Of a stretch of DNA of 64,000 bases, positions 1-9,650 are shown piece after piece. The position numbers and the translations under genes are program-made. Below the pieces are notes generated by a model. The model saw nothing but the letters and a program-made list of their open reading frames with translations. It was not told where the DNA came from and searched no databases. Origin of the DNA: Bacillus sp. CGMCC 1.16541 (GTDB taxonomy: Bacteria; Bacillota; Bacilli; Bacillales; Bacillaceae_H); the NCBI RefSeq assembly GCF_003184905.1, contig NZ_QFRU01000020.1, positions 26,143 through 90,142 on the forward strand. The letters are read 5' to 3'. The first letter of the stretch is position 1. Each line of letters starts with the position of its first letter.

Positions 1-739
1 TAAACAGCTCTTTAAACATTGACGCAGTTGAAATACGTGTAGGCGTCACACTCTGTTCGAGTAATGAATCCAAATGAGGCTTTCTCTTCTTCCAATACCA
101 AAGTAAAACCGCAAGACCCCCCAATGCTCCAACAAACGCAGCAAAAGTCGCAAAACCAACAGCAGTAGCAATACTTCCACCTAATACCTTAATGACAATA
201 TAAGTTGAAGCTAATAAAAAGACGATGCGAACCACTTGTTCAATAACTTGTGATACAGCTGTTGGCCCCATCGATTGATGACCTTGAAAGAACCCTCTCA
301 TAAGACTCATCATCGGTACGATCAAAAGCGCCACACTGACCATGCGCATAACCATTACAACATCTTCTAATGAGTTTTCTAAGTTATTGCTTCCTAGAGT
401 TGCTTTTGCAATAATAGGAGCAGCAGAATAGAGAAAGATAAACGCTAAAAAGCCTGTAAAAAGCATCAGTTTCATTCCTGATCGAAACATCCTGCGGCTC
501 GTATGATAGTCTCCTATCGCATTATATTTTGAAACAAATTTTGAAACAGCCATTGGAACACCAGCTGTTGCGATACTTAAATAGATTGTGTATTGCACAT
601 ATCCGTATCCAAATAAGGCTCCACCTACTGTTCCAACAAGAGCAGAAAATGGAAATAAATAAATCATCCCTAGAACCCGAGATATGTAAGTACCAAGTGT
701 TAAAATAAAAGTTCCTCTTAATAACTTTGAATCTGACAT
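1..739 (-). CDS. ytgP: MurJ/SpoVB-like polysaccharide flippase (partial)
   Basis: This is the N-terminal 246 codons of a multi-pass membrane protein; the rest lies beyond the left edge of the window. The ATG at 739 follows a GGAGG ribosome site, and the product begins MSDSKLLRGTFILTLGTY, continuing into hydrophobic helices typical of the MVF/MATE-like polysaccharide export superfamily. In B. subtilis the gene next to ytfP is ytgP, a lipid II flippase candidate of the MurJ type, and the neighbourhood matches. The inferred role is flipping lipid-linked cell-wall precursor across the membrane. It is transcribed divergently from ytfP, with about 215 bases between the starts. Paralogues such as SpoVB cannot be fully excluded on this fragment. 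Confidence 0.8.
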   Translation of the reverse strand, partial: MSDSKLLRGTFILTLGTYISRVLGMIYLFPFSALVGTVGGALFGYGYVQYTIYLSIATAGVPMAVSKFVSKYNAIGDYHTSRRMFRSGMKLMLFTGFLAFIFLYSAAPIIAKATLGSNNLENSLEDVVMVMRMVSVALLIVPMMSLMRGFFQGHQSMGPTAVSQVIEQVVRIVFLLASTYIVIKVLGGSIATAVGFATFAAFVGALGGLAVLLWYWKKRKPHLDSLLEQSVTPTRISTASMFKELF

Positions 740-955
740 GGATTTGCCTCCAATATTCGATGTTACATATTTGATAATAGTAATAAGATTGAAAATAAGC
801 AAGCTGCAGTTTACAATTAAGAACGCTTTGGTAAAAACTAAACCATAGCTCACTATTTTATACAATTCTTTAAAGTTTGTCAGTTTTTAATTAAAAAATG
901 TTCAACTTATAAAGGAAGCCAAAGGAAAGACGATAAATTAAAGTTGGTGAATAAA

Positions 956-2227
956 ATGAAGTATGATGTTGTTGTGATTGGTGGAGGACCTTCTGGATTG
1001 ATGGCATCCATTGCTGCTGGCGAATCGGGAGCCAGTGTATTATTGATTGATAAAGGAAATAAACTAGGACGAAAGCTAGCTATCTCTGGTGGCGGACGTT
1101 GTAATGTAACCAATCGCTTACCAATTGATGAAATTATTAAGCATATTCCAGGAAATGGACGATTTTTATATAGTGCATTTTCAATTTTTAGTAATGAAGA
1201 TATTATCCGCTTCTTCGAAAACTTAGGAATTAAGCTAAAAGAGGAAGACCATGGACGCATGTTCCCTGTAACAGACAAAGCTCAATCTGTTGTAGATGCG
1301 TTGATTGGAGAGTTAAAAAGATTAAAAGTAGACGTTCGAACAAATACACCTGTTAAAAAGGTAGCCTATCAGGATGAGGCTGTAAAAGCTGTTCACTTAC
1401 AAAGTGGAGAAACAATTGAAGCAAAAAGTGTGATTATTGCCGTTGGTGGAAAGTCTGTCCCTCACACAGGCTCTACCGGAGACGGTTATAAATGGGCGGA
1501 AACAGCAGGACATACGATTACTGAACTGTATCCCACTGAAGTTCCAATTACTTCAAATGAAGCATTTATTAAAGAAAAAGTCATGCAAGGACTTTCATTA
1601 CGTAATGTGGGACTAAGTGTCTTAAATAAAAAAGGCAAGCCTGTCATTACACACCAAATGGACATGATTTTTACCCATTTTGGAATATCAGGACCTGCCG
1701 TTCTTCGCTGTAGTCAATATGTCGTGAAGGAGTTAAAAAAACAAAAAAGCTCGTCCGTTACGATGAGTATTGATGCCTTCCCTCATAAAAATGAAGAAGC
1801 TATTTTTCAAGAGTTAGTTAAACTAACAAAAGAAGAACCTAAAAAAGCATTTAAAAACGTAGTAAAAGGTTTTCTACCTGAACGCTATTTATTGTTTGTG
1901 ACACACCTTGCTCAAATCGATGAACAAGCAATCGCTGGACATCTTTCTCATGAGAAGCTACGAGAGTTTGCAAAGCTTTGTAAACGATTTGAATTTCAAG
2001 TAAATGGCACTCTTTCAATCGAAAAAGCATTCGTAACAGGTGGAGGCGTTTCAGTAAAAGAAGTACATCCAAAAGAAATGGCTTCTAAATTCATGAACGG
2101 TTTGTACTTCTGCGGAGAGGTACTTGATATTCATGGCTATACCGGCGGCTATAACATTACGTCTGCCCTTGTAACAGGACGTCTTGCTGGGTTAAATGCA
2201 GGCGCATATGCTAGAAGTTCATACTAA
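956..2227 (+). CDS. ytfP: NAD(P)/FAD-dependent flavoprotein, HI0933/YtfP family
   Basis: The 423-residue protein opens with a dinucleotide-binding motif ([11 protein letters not shown], residues about 5-15). It carries the family's [16 protein letters not shown] segment near residues 40-56, and ends with a second FAD motif around [19 protein letters not shown]. These mark the HI0933/BaiN-like flavoprotein family, whose substrate in Bacillus is unknown. I place the start at ATG 956 because homologues begin MKYDV; in-frame TTG and GTG codons at 944 and 947 lack a good ribosome site. It is monocistronic and converges with cse60. Downstream is a stem-loop repeat that may end transcription. Confidence 0.9.
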   Translation: MKYDVVVIGGGPSGLMASIAAGESGASVLLIDKGNKLGRKLAISGGGRCNVTNRLPIDEIIKHIPGNGRFLYSAFSIFSNEDIIRFFENLGIKLKEEDHGRMFPVTDKAQSVVDALIGELKRLKVDVRTNTPVKKVAYQDEAVKAVHLQSGETIEAKSVIIAVGGKSVPHTGSTGDGYKWAETAGHTITELYPTEVPITSNEAFIKEKVMQGLSLRNVGLSVLNKKGKPVITHQMDMIFTHFGISGPAVLRCSQYVVKELKKQKSSSVTMSIDAFPHKNEEAIFQELVKLTKEEPKKAFKNVVKGFLPERYLLFVTHLAQIDEQAIAGHLSHEKLREFAKLCKRFEFQVNGTLSIEKAFVTGGGVSVKEVHPKEMASKFMNGLYFCGEVLDIHGYTGGYNITSALVTGRLAGLNAGAYARSSY

Positions 2228-2276
2228 AAAAGAGGGTAAGGTATGAATCAATAAACTGAACAACGTAGGTTTACAT

Positions 2277-2336
2277 GCAACATCCCTTGCCTCTCTATCC
2301 ATTGGTATAACTGGACAACGGAGCAAGGGACGTTGC
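2277..2336. repeat. 60-bp stem-loop repeat, copy A
   Basis: An imperfect inverted repeat whose arms are GCAACATCCCTTGC and GCAAGGGACGTTGC, separated by about 32 bases. It lies between the convergent genes ytfP and cse60. It resembles copies at 7981-8040 and, in reverse orientation, 54211-54268 in length, arm sequence and the flanking (A/T)CATGCAA or ATATGCAA. It could form a bidirectional transcript-end hairpin. Confidence 0.6.
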
Positions 2337-2379
2337 TGTCTGAGTCAAAAAGGGGTGTTTTTTCCCCCTTCTTTTCATG

Positions 2380-2559
2380 TTAGTCTCTGTAAATAACCAT
2401 GGCTGAAAAGCAATACACCTGCTCTTCTCGATCAAACCCTGTTGAAATCTGATACTTAATATCAATAATCTGATCACCTGATAACGTTTTCAAAAATCGA
2501 TTGACGGATACTTCTAAATCTTTTTCATGTTCTTTATCGAATAACTTCACTTGCACCAA
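2380..2559 (-). CDS. cse60: Cse60-type sporulation small protein
   Basis: A 59-codon reading frame that begins at a non-ATG codon. The translation runs VQVKLFDKEHEKDLEVSVN and ends FSAMVIYRD, matching the small Cse60 (YteV) family, which in B. subtilis is expressed from a sigma-E promoter in the mother cell and sits beside ytfP as here. The function is unknown. The start is either TTG 2559 or GTG 2556. An AGGATGG ribosome site at 2570-2576 lies inside the last codons of the upstream gene, so the two are translationally close. Confidence 0.75.
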   Translation of the reverse strand: MVQVKLFDKEHEKDLEVSVNRFLKTLSGDQIIDIKYQISTGFDREEQVYCFSAMVIYRD

Positions 2560-2563
2560 TACG

Positions 2564-2800
2564 TTAACACCATCCTAAATCACAATCTTCTACATACGGG
2601 GGTACGTTTTCCTCACAGTTAATTAATTTCAATATTTTATTGTCTTCATACGTGTAACCTTCAATTAATTCATATTCTTTTCCGGATTCAGTTAACACAA
2701 CTTTTCCAATGCATTCTGTGTAAAAATATAACTCGACACAATCTTCTTTAATTTTGGCATGCACCCTTTCTGTCACATCCATAATATGAAACATGCTCAT
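2564..2800 (-). CDS. small conserved protein, possibly DUF2553 (YusG-like)
   Basis: A 78-residue acidic protein (MSMFHIMDVTERVHAKIKE at the N-terminus, a CDLGWC C-terminus). The ATG at 2800 is preceded by GGGAGGGG at good spacing. The opening pattern 'DVTERV.....E.ELY....CIGKV' reminds me of the DUF2553/YusG family of Bacillus small proteins, but I hold this loosely. Four cysteines, three of them in the last third, might bind a metal or form disulfides. It precedes cse60 with a few bases between stop and start, so the two probably share a transcript. Confidence 0.6.
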   Translation of the reverse strand: MSMFHIMDVTERVHAKIKEDCVELYFYTECIGKVVLTESGKEYELIEGYTYEDNKILKLINCEENVPPYVEDCDLGWC

Positions 2801-2866
2801 ACGTATCCCCTCCCTTTATTTAAGAATATTCAGAAAAATCACATTCATGAACAACAGATGAAATAA

Positions 2867-2906
2867 AAAGAAGCTTCAGCATGTATGTTACTGAAACTTC
2901 TTCTAC
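2867..2906 (-). terminator. terminator after the rhodanese gene
   Basis: The arms AAGAAGCTTCAG and CTGAAACTTCTT form a hairpin. Read on the minus strand it is followed by a T-rich run, directly downstream of the rhodanese stop codon. Confidence 0.6.
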
Positions 2907-2926
2907 TAAATCATTATGAAGTTGCG

Positions 2927-3238
2927 TTATTTTTTAACAACGTCTCCTTGCCAATCTAACATGCCACCAACCATGTTTCGCACTTTATATCCTTGATCTT
3001 GTAGGTAAAGACAGACATTTTCGCTGCGACGACCTGAACGACAAATAAAAATATATTCCTTCTCTTTATCAAAATAGTCCACATTCTCAGGGATATCACC
3101 CATTTTTATATGTTTCGCTTTTGCGATAATACCTTCTTCTACTTCTTCATCTTCACGTACATCTACTAAGTAAAGATCTTCACCTTTTTCAATCTTCTCT
3201 TGAAGTTCGCCCGTTGTAATTGTTTTAACTTCTTCCAC
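2927..3238 (-). CDS. ytwF: rhodanese-like sulfurtransferase
   Basis: A 103-residue single-domain rhodanese. The active-site loop is CRSGRRSE (catalytic Cys about residue 68), preceded by the LVDVRE motif (residues 22-28) found in rhodanese folds. Such proteins carry a persulfide on the cysteine and pass sulfur to acceptors; the partner here is unknown. B. subtilis has ytwF in the same neighbourhood. I set the start at GTG 3238, eight bases after AAAGGAG; an earlier GTG at 3247 overlaps that ribosome site. Confidence 0.85.
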   Translation of the reverse strand: MEEVKTITTGELQEKIEKGEDLYLVDVREDEEVEEGIIAKAKHIKMGDIPENVDYFDKEKEYIFICRSGRRSENVCLYLQDQGYKVRNMVGGMLDWQGDVVKK

Positions 3239-3536
3239 ACTTATCACTCCTTTTCATATCATTTTTTTATTTTATCAAATATAAAAGCAGTAAAGCTACT
3301 ATCACGACATTTAACTCATCTAGACAGATTCAAAACAACCTTATCTCCTATGATATTGAGAAAAAAATGCGCTTTTTTCTCTCTATATCCCATTGTTTTC
3401 CGACTAAAAAAAGAAACTTATAGTTCTATAACAATGAGTCTTTAGTCTCTTTTTTATTTTACAGAAAATATAGAAAATAAAAAGAAGAGCAGCAATAGTA
3501 ATCATTTTTACTATATAAAGGAGTTTTTTTCTAACT

Positions 3537-4805
3537 ATGCACTTACTGAATGATAACTTTGAAGTCAATATTGGCACTCTTATCTCTATTACTCGTCAAG
3601 GAAAAGAGATGACACAAGAAGAACTTGCAAAAGGCATTTGCTCGATTCCTTACTTAAGCAAGTTAGAAAACAACCGCATCGAAGCAAATGATGAGATTAT
3701 TGAATTATTGTTAGAGAGATTAGGCTATGATTATGGCCTAGTCATGAGTGAACAGCAACTTCTTAATGACGAGGTGCTAAGATGGTACGAAGCAATGGTC
3801 GATCGACGTAATGAGACGGTTCAAAATTACGCTGAAGAATTAGAACTTAAAACGAAAAGCATCTATAATATGACGCTTTTGAATAACTATCGTCTCGCTC
3901 AATTTCGTTATTTTTTATATGAAGAAAAGTTTTCAGAGGCTAGACAACTCATCGAATATTTCACAAGAATTAAAAAGAAATTAACCGTTGTTCAATCTTT
4001 ATATTTTCATATGTTTTTAGGGTTGTATCATTGTTTACTAGGGGATTATGCACAAGGATTAGACATGTTTAAAAAGGCGGAACAAATGAGTGAGAAAATT
4101 CGCTACAAAGAGCCTGAGCTCTCTTATAACTTAGCCTTAACTCATAGTCACTTACATCATCCTTCTTTAGCCATCATTTATGGTTATGAAGCGTTAGAAA
4201 TGTTAAACTCTGCATCCCTTTTTTTACGAAGTCTAGACTGCCAATTATTAATTGCGATTAATTACAAACGCATTAAACAATTTTCACAAGCCAGACAACT
4301 CTTTCATAACATTTTATCAACTGCTAAAAAGCTAGACTTAAAGGACATGCAAGCTTTTTGCTATCATAACCTAGGAAATTTATATAGTGAGCAAAAGGAT
4401 CACCAAAAAGCGACTACTCATTATGAAGAATCCTTATTCCTTAAAAAACAGTATTCTTTTTCCTATTTAAAAACCTCTTATTATTTAGCAAAAGAATTAG
4501 TGGCACAAAATGATAAAGAACAAGCACTAGAAATAATTCAACAGTCAATGAAACAACTAAACAATATGCCAGAACTAGAAATAAAGTTTCAGATTCTTGC
4601 TCTTGAAGTTGATCGCAATCATGCAGAGCTAGAAAACTATTTAGAAACTGTCGCCCTGCCATTTTTTGAAGCAAAAGAAGACCTGCACTACTTATTAATC
4701 TGTTACGAGCAATTGGCTAATATGCATTCTAACCGCTTTTCATATAAGAAAAGCAGTTATTATTATAAACTTTGCAATGACATTAGAAGAAACTTAACAA
4801 ATTAG
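3537..4805 (+). CDS. RRNPP-type quorum-sensing regulator, NprR-like
   Basis: A 422-residue protein with an N-terminal helix-turn-helix (residues about 12-66, including MTQEELAKGICSIPYLSKLE) followed by a long all-helical region with tetratricopeptide-like repeats. Segments such as 'ALTHSHLHHPSLAIIYGYEALEML' and 'FCYHNLGNLYSEQKDHQKA' are examples. This is the architecture of PlcR, NprR and related receptors, which bind a short re-imported peptide and switch DNA binding. The length equals the roughly 423 residues of NprR. A GGAG ribosome site precedes the ATG. The gene is followed after 11 bases by a small secreted-peptide frame, as for nprR-nprX. The family assignment is firm; the regulated genes are unknown. 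Confidence 0.85.
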   Translation: MHLLNDNFEVNIGTLISITRQGKEMTQEELAKGICSIPYLSKLENNRIEANDEIIELLLERLGYDYGLVMSEQQLLNDEVLRWYEAMVDRRNETVQNYAEELELKTKSIYNMTLLNNYRLAQFRYFLYEEKFSEARQLIEYFTRIKKKLTVVQSLYFHMFLGLYHCLLGDYAQGLDMFKKAEQMSEKIRYKEPELSYNLALTHSHLHHPSLAIIYGYEALEMLNSASLFLRSLDCQLLIAINYKRIKQFSQARQLFHNILSTAKKLDLKDMQAFCYHNLGNLYSEQKDHQKATTHYEESLFLKKQYSFSYLKTSYYLAKELVAQNDKEQALEIIQQSMKQLNNMPELEIKFQILALEVDRNHAELENYLETVALPFFEAKEDLHYLLICYEQLANMHSNRFSYKKSSYYYKLCNDIRRNLTN

Positions 4806-4816
4806 GAGGAATTGTT

Positions 4817-4976
4817 ATGAAAAAGTATATTCTTGGCTTTTTTACATTCACACTAGGTTTCACGTTCACTTCTTGCTGCTTCATTTTTACATTCTACATC
4901 TGATGAAGATCATCCTCGCTATCACAATATTATTGATGTAGCATCGGACGAAGACCACCCATATTATCATCGTTAA
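4817..4976 (+). pseudogene. signal-peptide gene for the NprR-like receptor, frameshifted
   Basis: ATG 4817 follows AGGAGG and starts a hydrophobic, signal-sequence-like peptide (MKKYILGFFTFTLGFTFT) that stops at TGA 4901. One base further along, the frame starting near 4869 reads LLAASFLHSTSDEDHPRYH and then NIIDVASDEDHPYYHR, ending at TAA 4976. Joining the frames gives a propeptide with a secretion signal and two near-identical copies of SDEDHPxYH. The two copies use different synonymous codons at six of the eight shared residues, which suggests the peptide itself has been kept by selection. The break is a single base, so it may be a recent mutation, a sequencing error or a programmed shift. 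Confidence 0.65.
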
Positions 4977-4980
4977 TGTA

Positions 4981-5028
4981 AAAAGTGGCTAGATAAAGCG
5001 CATTACCACTCTATCTAGCCACTTTTTT
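4981..5028. terminator. bidirectional terminator between the signal-peptide gene and leuS
   Basis: The arms AAAAGTGGCTAGATA and TATCTAGCCACTTTTTT form a strong stem with A and T runs on both sides, serving two convergent transcripts. Confidence 0.85.
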
Positions 5029-5033
5029 AGCTA

Positions 5034-7448
5034 TTAATTTGCTACAATGTTTACTAACTTACCAGGTACCGCAATTACTTTTCGAACTGTTTTACCTTCG
5101 ATATACTCTTGAACGTTTCCATCTGCCATCGCCATTTCCTGTAGTTGTTCTCTAGAAGCTTCAGTTGGTACGCTTAGTTTTGCACGTACTTTACCGTTAA
5201 TTTGAACAACAATCTCTACTTCATCATCTACTAATTTGGCTTCATCAAAAGCTGGCCATGCTTCATATGAAATTGTTTCAGAATGACCTAACTTCTCCCA
5301 CAGTTCCTCTGAAATATGAGGACAAATTGGCGCTAATAATTTCACAAAACCTTCTACGTATTCTTTAGGAAGAACCTCTGCTTTATAAGCATCATTAATA
5401 AATACCATTAATTGAGAAATGCCTGTATTAAAACGAAGCCCTTCATAATCTTCTGTCACTTTTTTAACCGTTTGGTGATAAACACGCTCTAACGTTGTAT
5501 CTGTAGAGTCTTGAACTTTGCTACTTAGCGCACCATTATCTTCTACAAGTAAACGCCATACACGATCTAGGAAACGACGTGAACCATCTAATCCTTTTTC
5601 TGACCATGCAATTGATGCATCAAGTGGTCCCATAAACATTTCATACAGACGTAACGTATCTGCACCATGTGTCTCTACGATTTCATCTGGATTCACAACA
5701 TTTCCTTTTGATTTACTCATTTTTTCGTTGTTTTCACCTAAAATCATTCCTTGGTTAAATAACTTTTGGAATGGCTCTTTCGTTGGGACTACACCGATAT
5801 CGTATAAGAATTTGTGCCAGAAGCGTGCATATAGTAAATGAAGAACGGCATGCTCTGCTCCCCCGATGTAAATATCTACAGGCAACCACTCATTTAGCTT
5901 TTCTGGCGCTGCTAAATACTCATCATTTTTCGGATCAATATAGCGTAAATAATACCAGCAGCTTCCTGCCCATTGTGGCATTGTATTCGTTTCACGACGC
6001 CCTTTTTTACCTGTTTCAGGATCTACAACATTAACCCAGCCTTCAATATTCGCTAGTGGAGACTCCCCTGTACCAGAAGGTTTGATTTCTTTTGTTTTCG
6101 GTAACGTCAGTGGTAGCTGTTCTTCAGGTACAGCAGTCATTGTTCCATCTTCCCAATGAATAATTGGAATTGGCTCACCCCAATAACGTTGACGACTAAA
6201 TAACCAATCGCGCAGACGATATGTGACTTGCTTTTCACCTTTGTTGTGTTCAACAAGCCAGTCAATTGCTTTTGCAATTCCATCCTCTTTGTTTAATCCA
6301 TTTAAAAAGTCTGAGTTAACGTGCTCGCCGTCTCCTGTGTATGGTTCTTTCTTAACATCTCCACCTGCTACTACTTCTTTAATCGGTAGATCAAACTCTT
6401 TTGCAAATTCAAAATCACGCTCATCGTGCGCTGGAACAGCCATAATTGCACCTGTACCGTAGCTAACAAGTACGTAATCTGCGATCCAAATTGGCATCTT
6501 TTCACCATTAATTGGATTAATTGCATAAGCACCTGTAAAGACACCTGTTTTTTCTTTCGCTAAATCTGTACGCTCAAGATCACTTTTCATTTTTACATTT
6601 TCTAAATACGTTTGAACCGCTTCTTTTTGATCAGCTGTTGTAATCTTTTCAACAAGCTCATGCTCTGGTGCTAAAACAGCGTAAGTGGCTCCAAATAACG
6701 TATCTGGACGTGTTGTAAACACTGTAAATGTTTCGTCATATCCGTCAATATCAAAATGAACATGTGCACCTTCTGAACGGCCAATCCAGTTACGTTGCAT
6801 ATCTTTGATGCTCTCTGGCCAATCTAATTCTTCTAAATCTTCAAGTAAACGGTCTGCATAAGCAGTGATTCTAAGCATCCATTGCTTCATTGGACGACGC
6901 TCTACTGGGTGACCGCCACGCTCACTTTTCCCATCAATGACTTCTTCGTTCGCTAGCACTGTTCCTAATGCTGGACACCAGTTTACCGCTACTTCGTCAA
7001 TGTACGCTAACCCTTTTTCATATAATTTTAAGAAAATCCATTGTGTCCATTTATAATAATCCGGATCTGTTGTATTGACTTCCCTATCCCAATCGTATGA
7101 AAATCCTAGTGCTTTAATTTGGCGGCGAAAGTTATTAATATTTTGCTCTGTAAATTCTGCTGGGTCATTTCCAGTATCTAACGCATATTGTTCTGCCGGT
7201 AAACCAAAGGCATCCCATCCCATTGGATGTAACACATTAAAGTCTTGCATACGCTTCATACGAGATAAAATATCCGTCGCTGTATACCCTTCTGGATGCC
7301 CTACATGAAGCCCTGCACCTGATGGGTATGGAAACATATCTAATGCGTAAAACTTACGTTTACCTTTGTCCTCTGTTGTTTTGAATGTTTTATTTGTTTC
7401 CCATTGCTCTTGCCATTTCTTTTCAATCTGTTGGTGATTAAAAGCCAT
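5034..7448 (-). CDS. leuS: leucyl-tRNA synthetase
   Basis: An 804-residue class I synthetase that charges tRNA-Leu. The HIGH-type motif HVGH lies at residues 48-51 and KMSKS near residue 573. A CP1 editing domain (around [19 protein letters not shown] and the [10 protein letters not shown] segment) lies between them, and the C-terminus has the usual [10 protein letters not shown] stretch. I choose ATG 7448: AGGAGG lies just upstream, whereas the earlier ATG at 7463 would place that ribosome site inside the gene. A T-box leader precedes it, so transcription should respond to uncharged tRNA-Leu. Confidence 0.97.
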   Translation of the reverse strand: MAFNHQQIEKKWQEQWETNKTFKTTEDKGKRKFYALDMFPYPSGAGLHVGHPEGYTATDILSRMKRMQDFNVLHPMGWDAFGLPAEQYALDTGNDPAEFTEQNINNFRRQIKALGFSYDWDREVNTTDPDYYKWTQWIFLKLYEKGLAYIDEVAVNWCPALGTVLANEEVIDGKSERGGHPVERRPMKQWMLRITAYADRLLEDLEELDWPESIKDMQRNWIGRSEGAHVHFDIDGYDETFTVFTTRPDTLFGATYAVLAPEHELVEKITTADQKEAVQTYLENVKMKSDLERTDLAKEKTGVFTGAYAINPINGEKMPIWIADYVLVSYGTGAIMAVPAHDERDFEFAKEFDLPIKEVVAGGDVKKEPYTGDGEHVNSDFLNGLNKEDGIAKAIDWLVEHNKGEKQVTYRLRDWLFSRQRYWGEPIPIIHWEDGTMTAVPEEQLPLTLPKTKEIKPSGTGESPLANIEGWVNVVDPETGKKGRRETNTMPQWAGSCWYYLRYIDPKNDEYLAAPEKLNEWLPVDIYIGGAEHAVLHLLYARFWHKFLYDIGVVPTKEPFQKLFNQGMILGENNEKMSKSKGNVVNPDEIVETHGADTLRLYEMFMGPLDASIAWSEKGLDGSRRFLDRVWRLLVEDNGALSSKVQDSTDTTLERVYHQTVKKVTEDYEGLRFNTGISQLMVFINDAYKAEVLPKEYVEGFVKLLAPICPHISEELWEKLGHSETISYEAWPAFDEAKLVDDEVEIVVQINGKVRAKLSVPTEASREQLQEMAMADGNVQEYIEGKTVRKVIAVPGKLVNIVAN

Positions 7449-7519
7449 GATAATCCTCCTCATAGTTATAAATAAGTCAGTTTCTGCAGTTATAAACAGT
7501 CACCTTCACTTTTAGTGCA

Positions 7520-7770
7520 AATAAAAAACCTCTCATCCCTAAAAAAGGGACGAGAGGTTGAATTAACTTCCCGCGGTACCACCCACATTAGCACACCATG
7601 GTGCTCACTCAAACTCCTTAACGCGGATGGACGGCAAATGCTACTAAAACACTTGTTCACACTTGCAACTCAAAAGGCGAGTTCATGAACGCACGTTTGT
7701 TGACTCACACCAACCGTCAACTCTCTTTGCTCGTTTCGCTCACTACTATTCCTTATCATTGTTGTTAGAA
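7520..7770 (-). promoter_or_regulatory. T-box leader of leuS
   Basis: On the minus strand the leader contains the T-box core GGGTGGTACCGCGGG (about 7571-7586). It is followed by an intrinsic terminator with arms CCTCTCGTCCCT and AGGGATGAGAGG and a T run. Upstream is a stem I region with an AGTAGTGAGCGA-type bulge and a CTC triplet in GAACTCGCC around 7680, which I take as the leucine specifier codon. Uncharged tRNA-Leu would stabilise the antiterminator. Confidence 0.9.
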
Positions 7771-7980
7771 TGTATGTAGATTCCTATATGTATTGTAAAT
7801 AATATGTTACCAATCTGCAAGTTGTTACGGCTATTTTATTTACACTATTTTCAGTATTTCTTTTCCAATTTTGTTTTATACCAAAAAACACGACCATACG
7901 CATTCATTTTAACCATTCACTATCGACCAACGATGTTGTAAGTGTATACGTATTGGATGATGGAGTAAGTACGTTTATAT

Positions 7981-8040
7981 GCAACACCCCTTGCCCGCCT
8001 TTTTGTTGAGTTTAATGCATTGGGCGAGCAAAGGATGTTC
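7981..8040. repeat. 60-bp stem-loop repeat, copy B
   Basis: The left arm GCAACACCCCTTGCCCGCC and right arm GGGCGAGCAAAGGATGTTC form an imperfect stem. It matches copy A in arm sequence, in the preceding TTATATGCAA and in its 60-bp size. It lies in the 640-base gap between the leuS start and the 3' end of the GntP permease gene, so it may end the permease transcript. Apart from the T-box leader and this hairpin, I see nothing coding in 7784-8091. Confidence 0.6.
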
Positions 8041-8091
8041 GAGATTAAATCAAAATACAGAGTCTTTTATCCCTTTTGACTTCACTCAATA

Positions 8092-9414
8092 TTAAATCCC
8101 TAATCCAAACGAGAATAAAACAATCGCAAGTACCAATCCAATGAGTGGTACAATAACCGTCATCGCTGCCATAGGTAAATATGCAGCTTTATGGGTGTCT
8201 CCACAAATAGCTGTAATGGTTGTTACGACGTAACCATTGTGAGGAAGTGAATCTAATACTCCTGATGAAATAGCTACAACACGATGAAGTGCTTCAGGAT
8301 TCACTCCTGCATCAATATAGTGTGGAGCTAAAATTGGCAATGCAATTGCCTGACCACCAGAAGCTGATCCTGTCATACCAGCGATCACACTAACAGCAAT
8401 TGCCCCACCAATTAATGGACTTCCAGGAATGTTTGTCATCGCATCAACTGCTACAGCGAATGCTGGTACTGCTTTTGCAACTCCCCCAAACCCGACAACT
8501 GCAGCTGTATTACCAATCGCAATAAGCGCTCCAAGTGTTCCTTCAGAGATGGCATTCCAAAAATTTTTAAAATATTTACGATTTAATAAGTAAGTGGCAA
8601 TAATCCCCCCTGATAATGCAACAATAAGTGCTGATTGCTTTAACGAGTCATGGAAAACAAATGAAATAATTAATACGACAAGTAAAGGAATTAAGCTTAG
8701 TAACGGATTTGGCAAACTTCCTCCCTCTACAGTAGTAGGATCATTTTTACGTCCTACGAATTTCTCACCATTGCTAACTGCTTTGCCAATTAAACGCTTT
8801 AACCACCAATATCCAAATACCGCCATTAACACGCCAACAATTAAACTAACTTCCCAGCCTGCATAAGGAGTTGTTCCAAGGTATTCAATGGGAATCCAGT
8901 TTTGGATTTCTGGTGATCCCGCTGATGTCATTGTAAATGTAACAGAACCAAATCCTAAAGCAGCAGGAATAAAGCGACGTGGCAAATCTGCTTGCCTAAA
9001 CAAACTAACTGCCATTGGATAAACCGAAAATGCAACCACAAATAAACTTACACCACCATACGTTAAAATAGCACACGCTAGGACAATCGCAAGCACGGCA
9101 CGTTTCATACCTAGTTTATCTACTATCCACTTTGATACACTATCGGCTGCACCACTATCTTCCATTACTTTCCCAAATATAGCACCTAATAGAAACATTA
9201 AGTACCAAGATGCCACAAATCCCGTGAATCCAGACATGTAGTTACCTACAAAATTAGCTTCACCTTCTCCTACTAACTGAGGAAAGAGTGGCAAACCACT
9301 GAAAAGCGCTACAAACAATGCACACAGTGGACCTGCGATTAACAAATTCATGCCACGCATTGTCAATACAATGAGTAAAACTAATCCCCCAATTAAACCA
9401 ATCATACTTAGCAC
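8092..9414 (-). CDS. GntP-family permease (YxjC-like)
   Basis: A 440-residue membrane protein with about 12 hydrophobic segments. It has GntP-family features: an N-terminal 'GLIGGLVLLIVLTMRG', a central TMTSAGSPEIQN segment and a C-terminal 'GMTGSASGGQAIALPILAP' followed by 'SSGVLDSLPHNGYVVT'. The family moves gluconate and short hydroxy acids with protons. The DSLPHNG stretch is shared with the B. subtilis YxjC type, linked to hydroxybutyrate metabolism, so I favour a short-chain organic acid over gluconate. The start is probably GTG 9414 behind AGGAG. A cre-like site upstream suggests catabolite repression. Confidence 0.75.
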   Translation of the reverse strand: MLSMIGLIGGLVLLIVLTMRGMNLLIAGPLCALFVALFSGLPLFPQLVGEGEANFVGNYMSGFTGFVASWYLMFLLGAIFGKVMEDSGAADSVSKWIVDKLGMKRAVLAIVLACAILTYGGVSLFVVAFSVYPMAVSLFRQADLPRRFIPAALGFGSVTFTMTSAGSPEIQNWIPIEYLGTTPYAGWEVSLIVGVLMAVFGYWWLKRLIGKAVSNGEKFVGRKNDPTTVEGGSLPNPLLSLIPLLVVLIISFVFHDSLKQSALIVALSGGIIATYLLNRKYFKNFWNAISEGTLGALIAIGNTAAVVGFGGVAKAVPAFAVAVDAMTNIPGSPLIGGAIAVSVIAGMTGSASGGQAIALPILAPHYIDAGVNPEALHRVVAISSGVLDSLPHNGYVVTTITAICGDTHKAAYLPMAAMTVIVPLIGLVLAIVLFSFGLGI

Positions 9415-9461
9415 TCACTCATCACTCCTATTCATAATTTTTTAATCTAAACACACAAAAA

Positions 9462-9475
9462 AGAAAGCGGTTTCA
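9462..9475. promoter_or_regulatory. cre-like site and promoter of the GntP permease gene
   Basis: Read on the minus strand, TGAAACCGCTTTCT fits the cre consensus TGWNANCGNTNWCA at all but the last base. It lies about 48 bases upstream of the start and downstream of a plausible promoter (TATAAT at 9521-9526 on the minus strand, with a weak -35 TTTACG). A CcpA roadblock or repressor position is the inference. Confidence 0.6.
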
Positions 9476-9650
9476 ATTATCGTAATAGCGTCTTTCTCTT
9501 AGGTGCTTGTCACCGTCTATATTATAGTATTAAGATTAGAGTCCGTAAATTCTAAATTTTTAGTTTTATTATCCAGTAATAAAAAAGCCTCATGTATCTT
9601 ATCTAATGCTGTCATTAAACAAAACACAGAGACTTTTTTATCATTCTCAT

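Noticed and set aside
2295..2477. 60-codon minus-strand frame downstream of ytfP
   Set aside because: It overlaps cse60 in another frame and part of the stem-loop repeat; cse60 matches a known family and explains the region.
3200..3445. 81-codon plus-strand frame before the NprR-like gene
   Set aside because: It begins inside the rhodanese gene on the opposite strand and covers AT-rich promoter sequence with no ribosome site.
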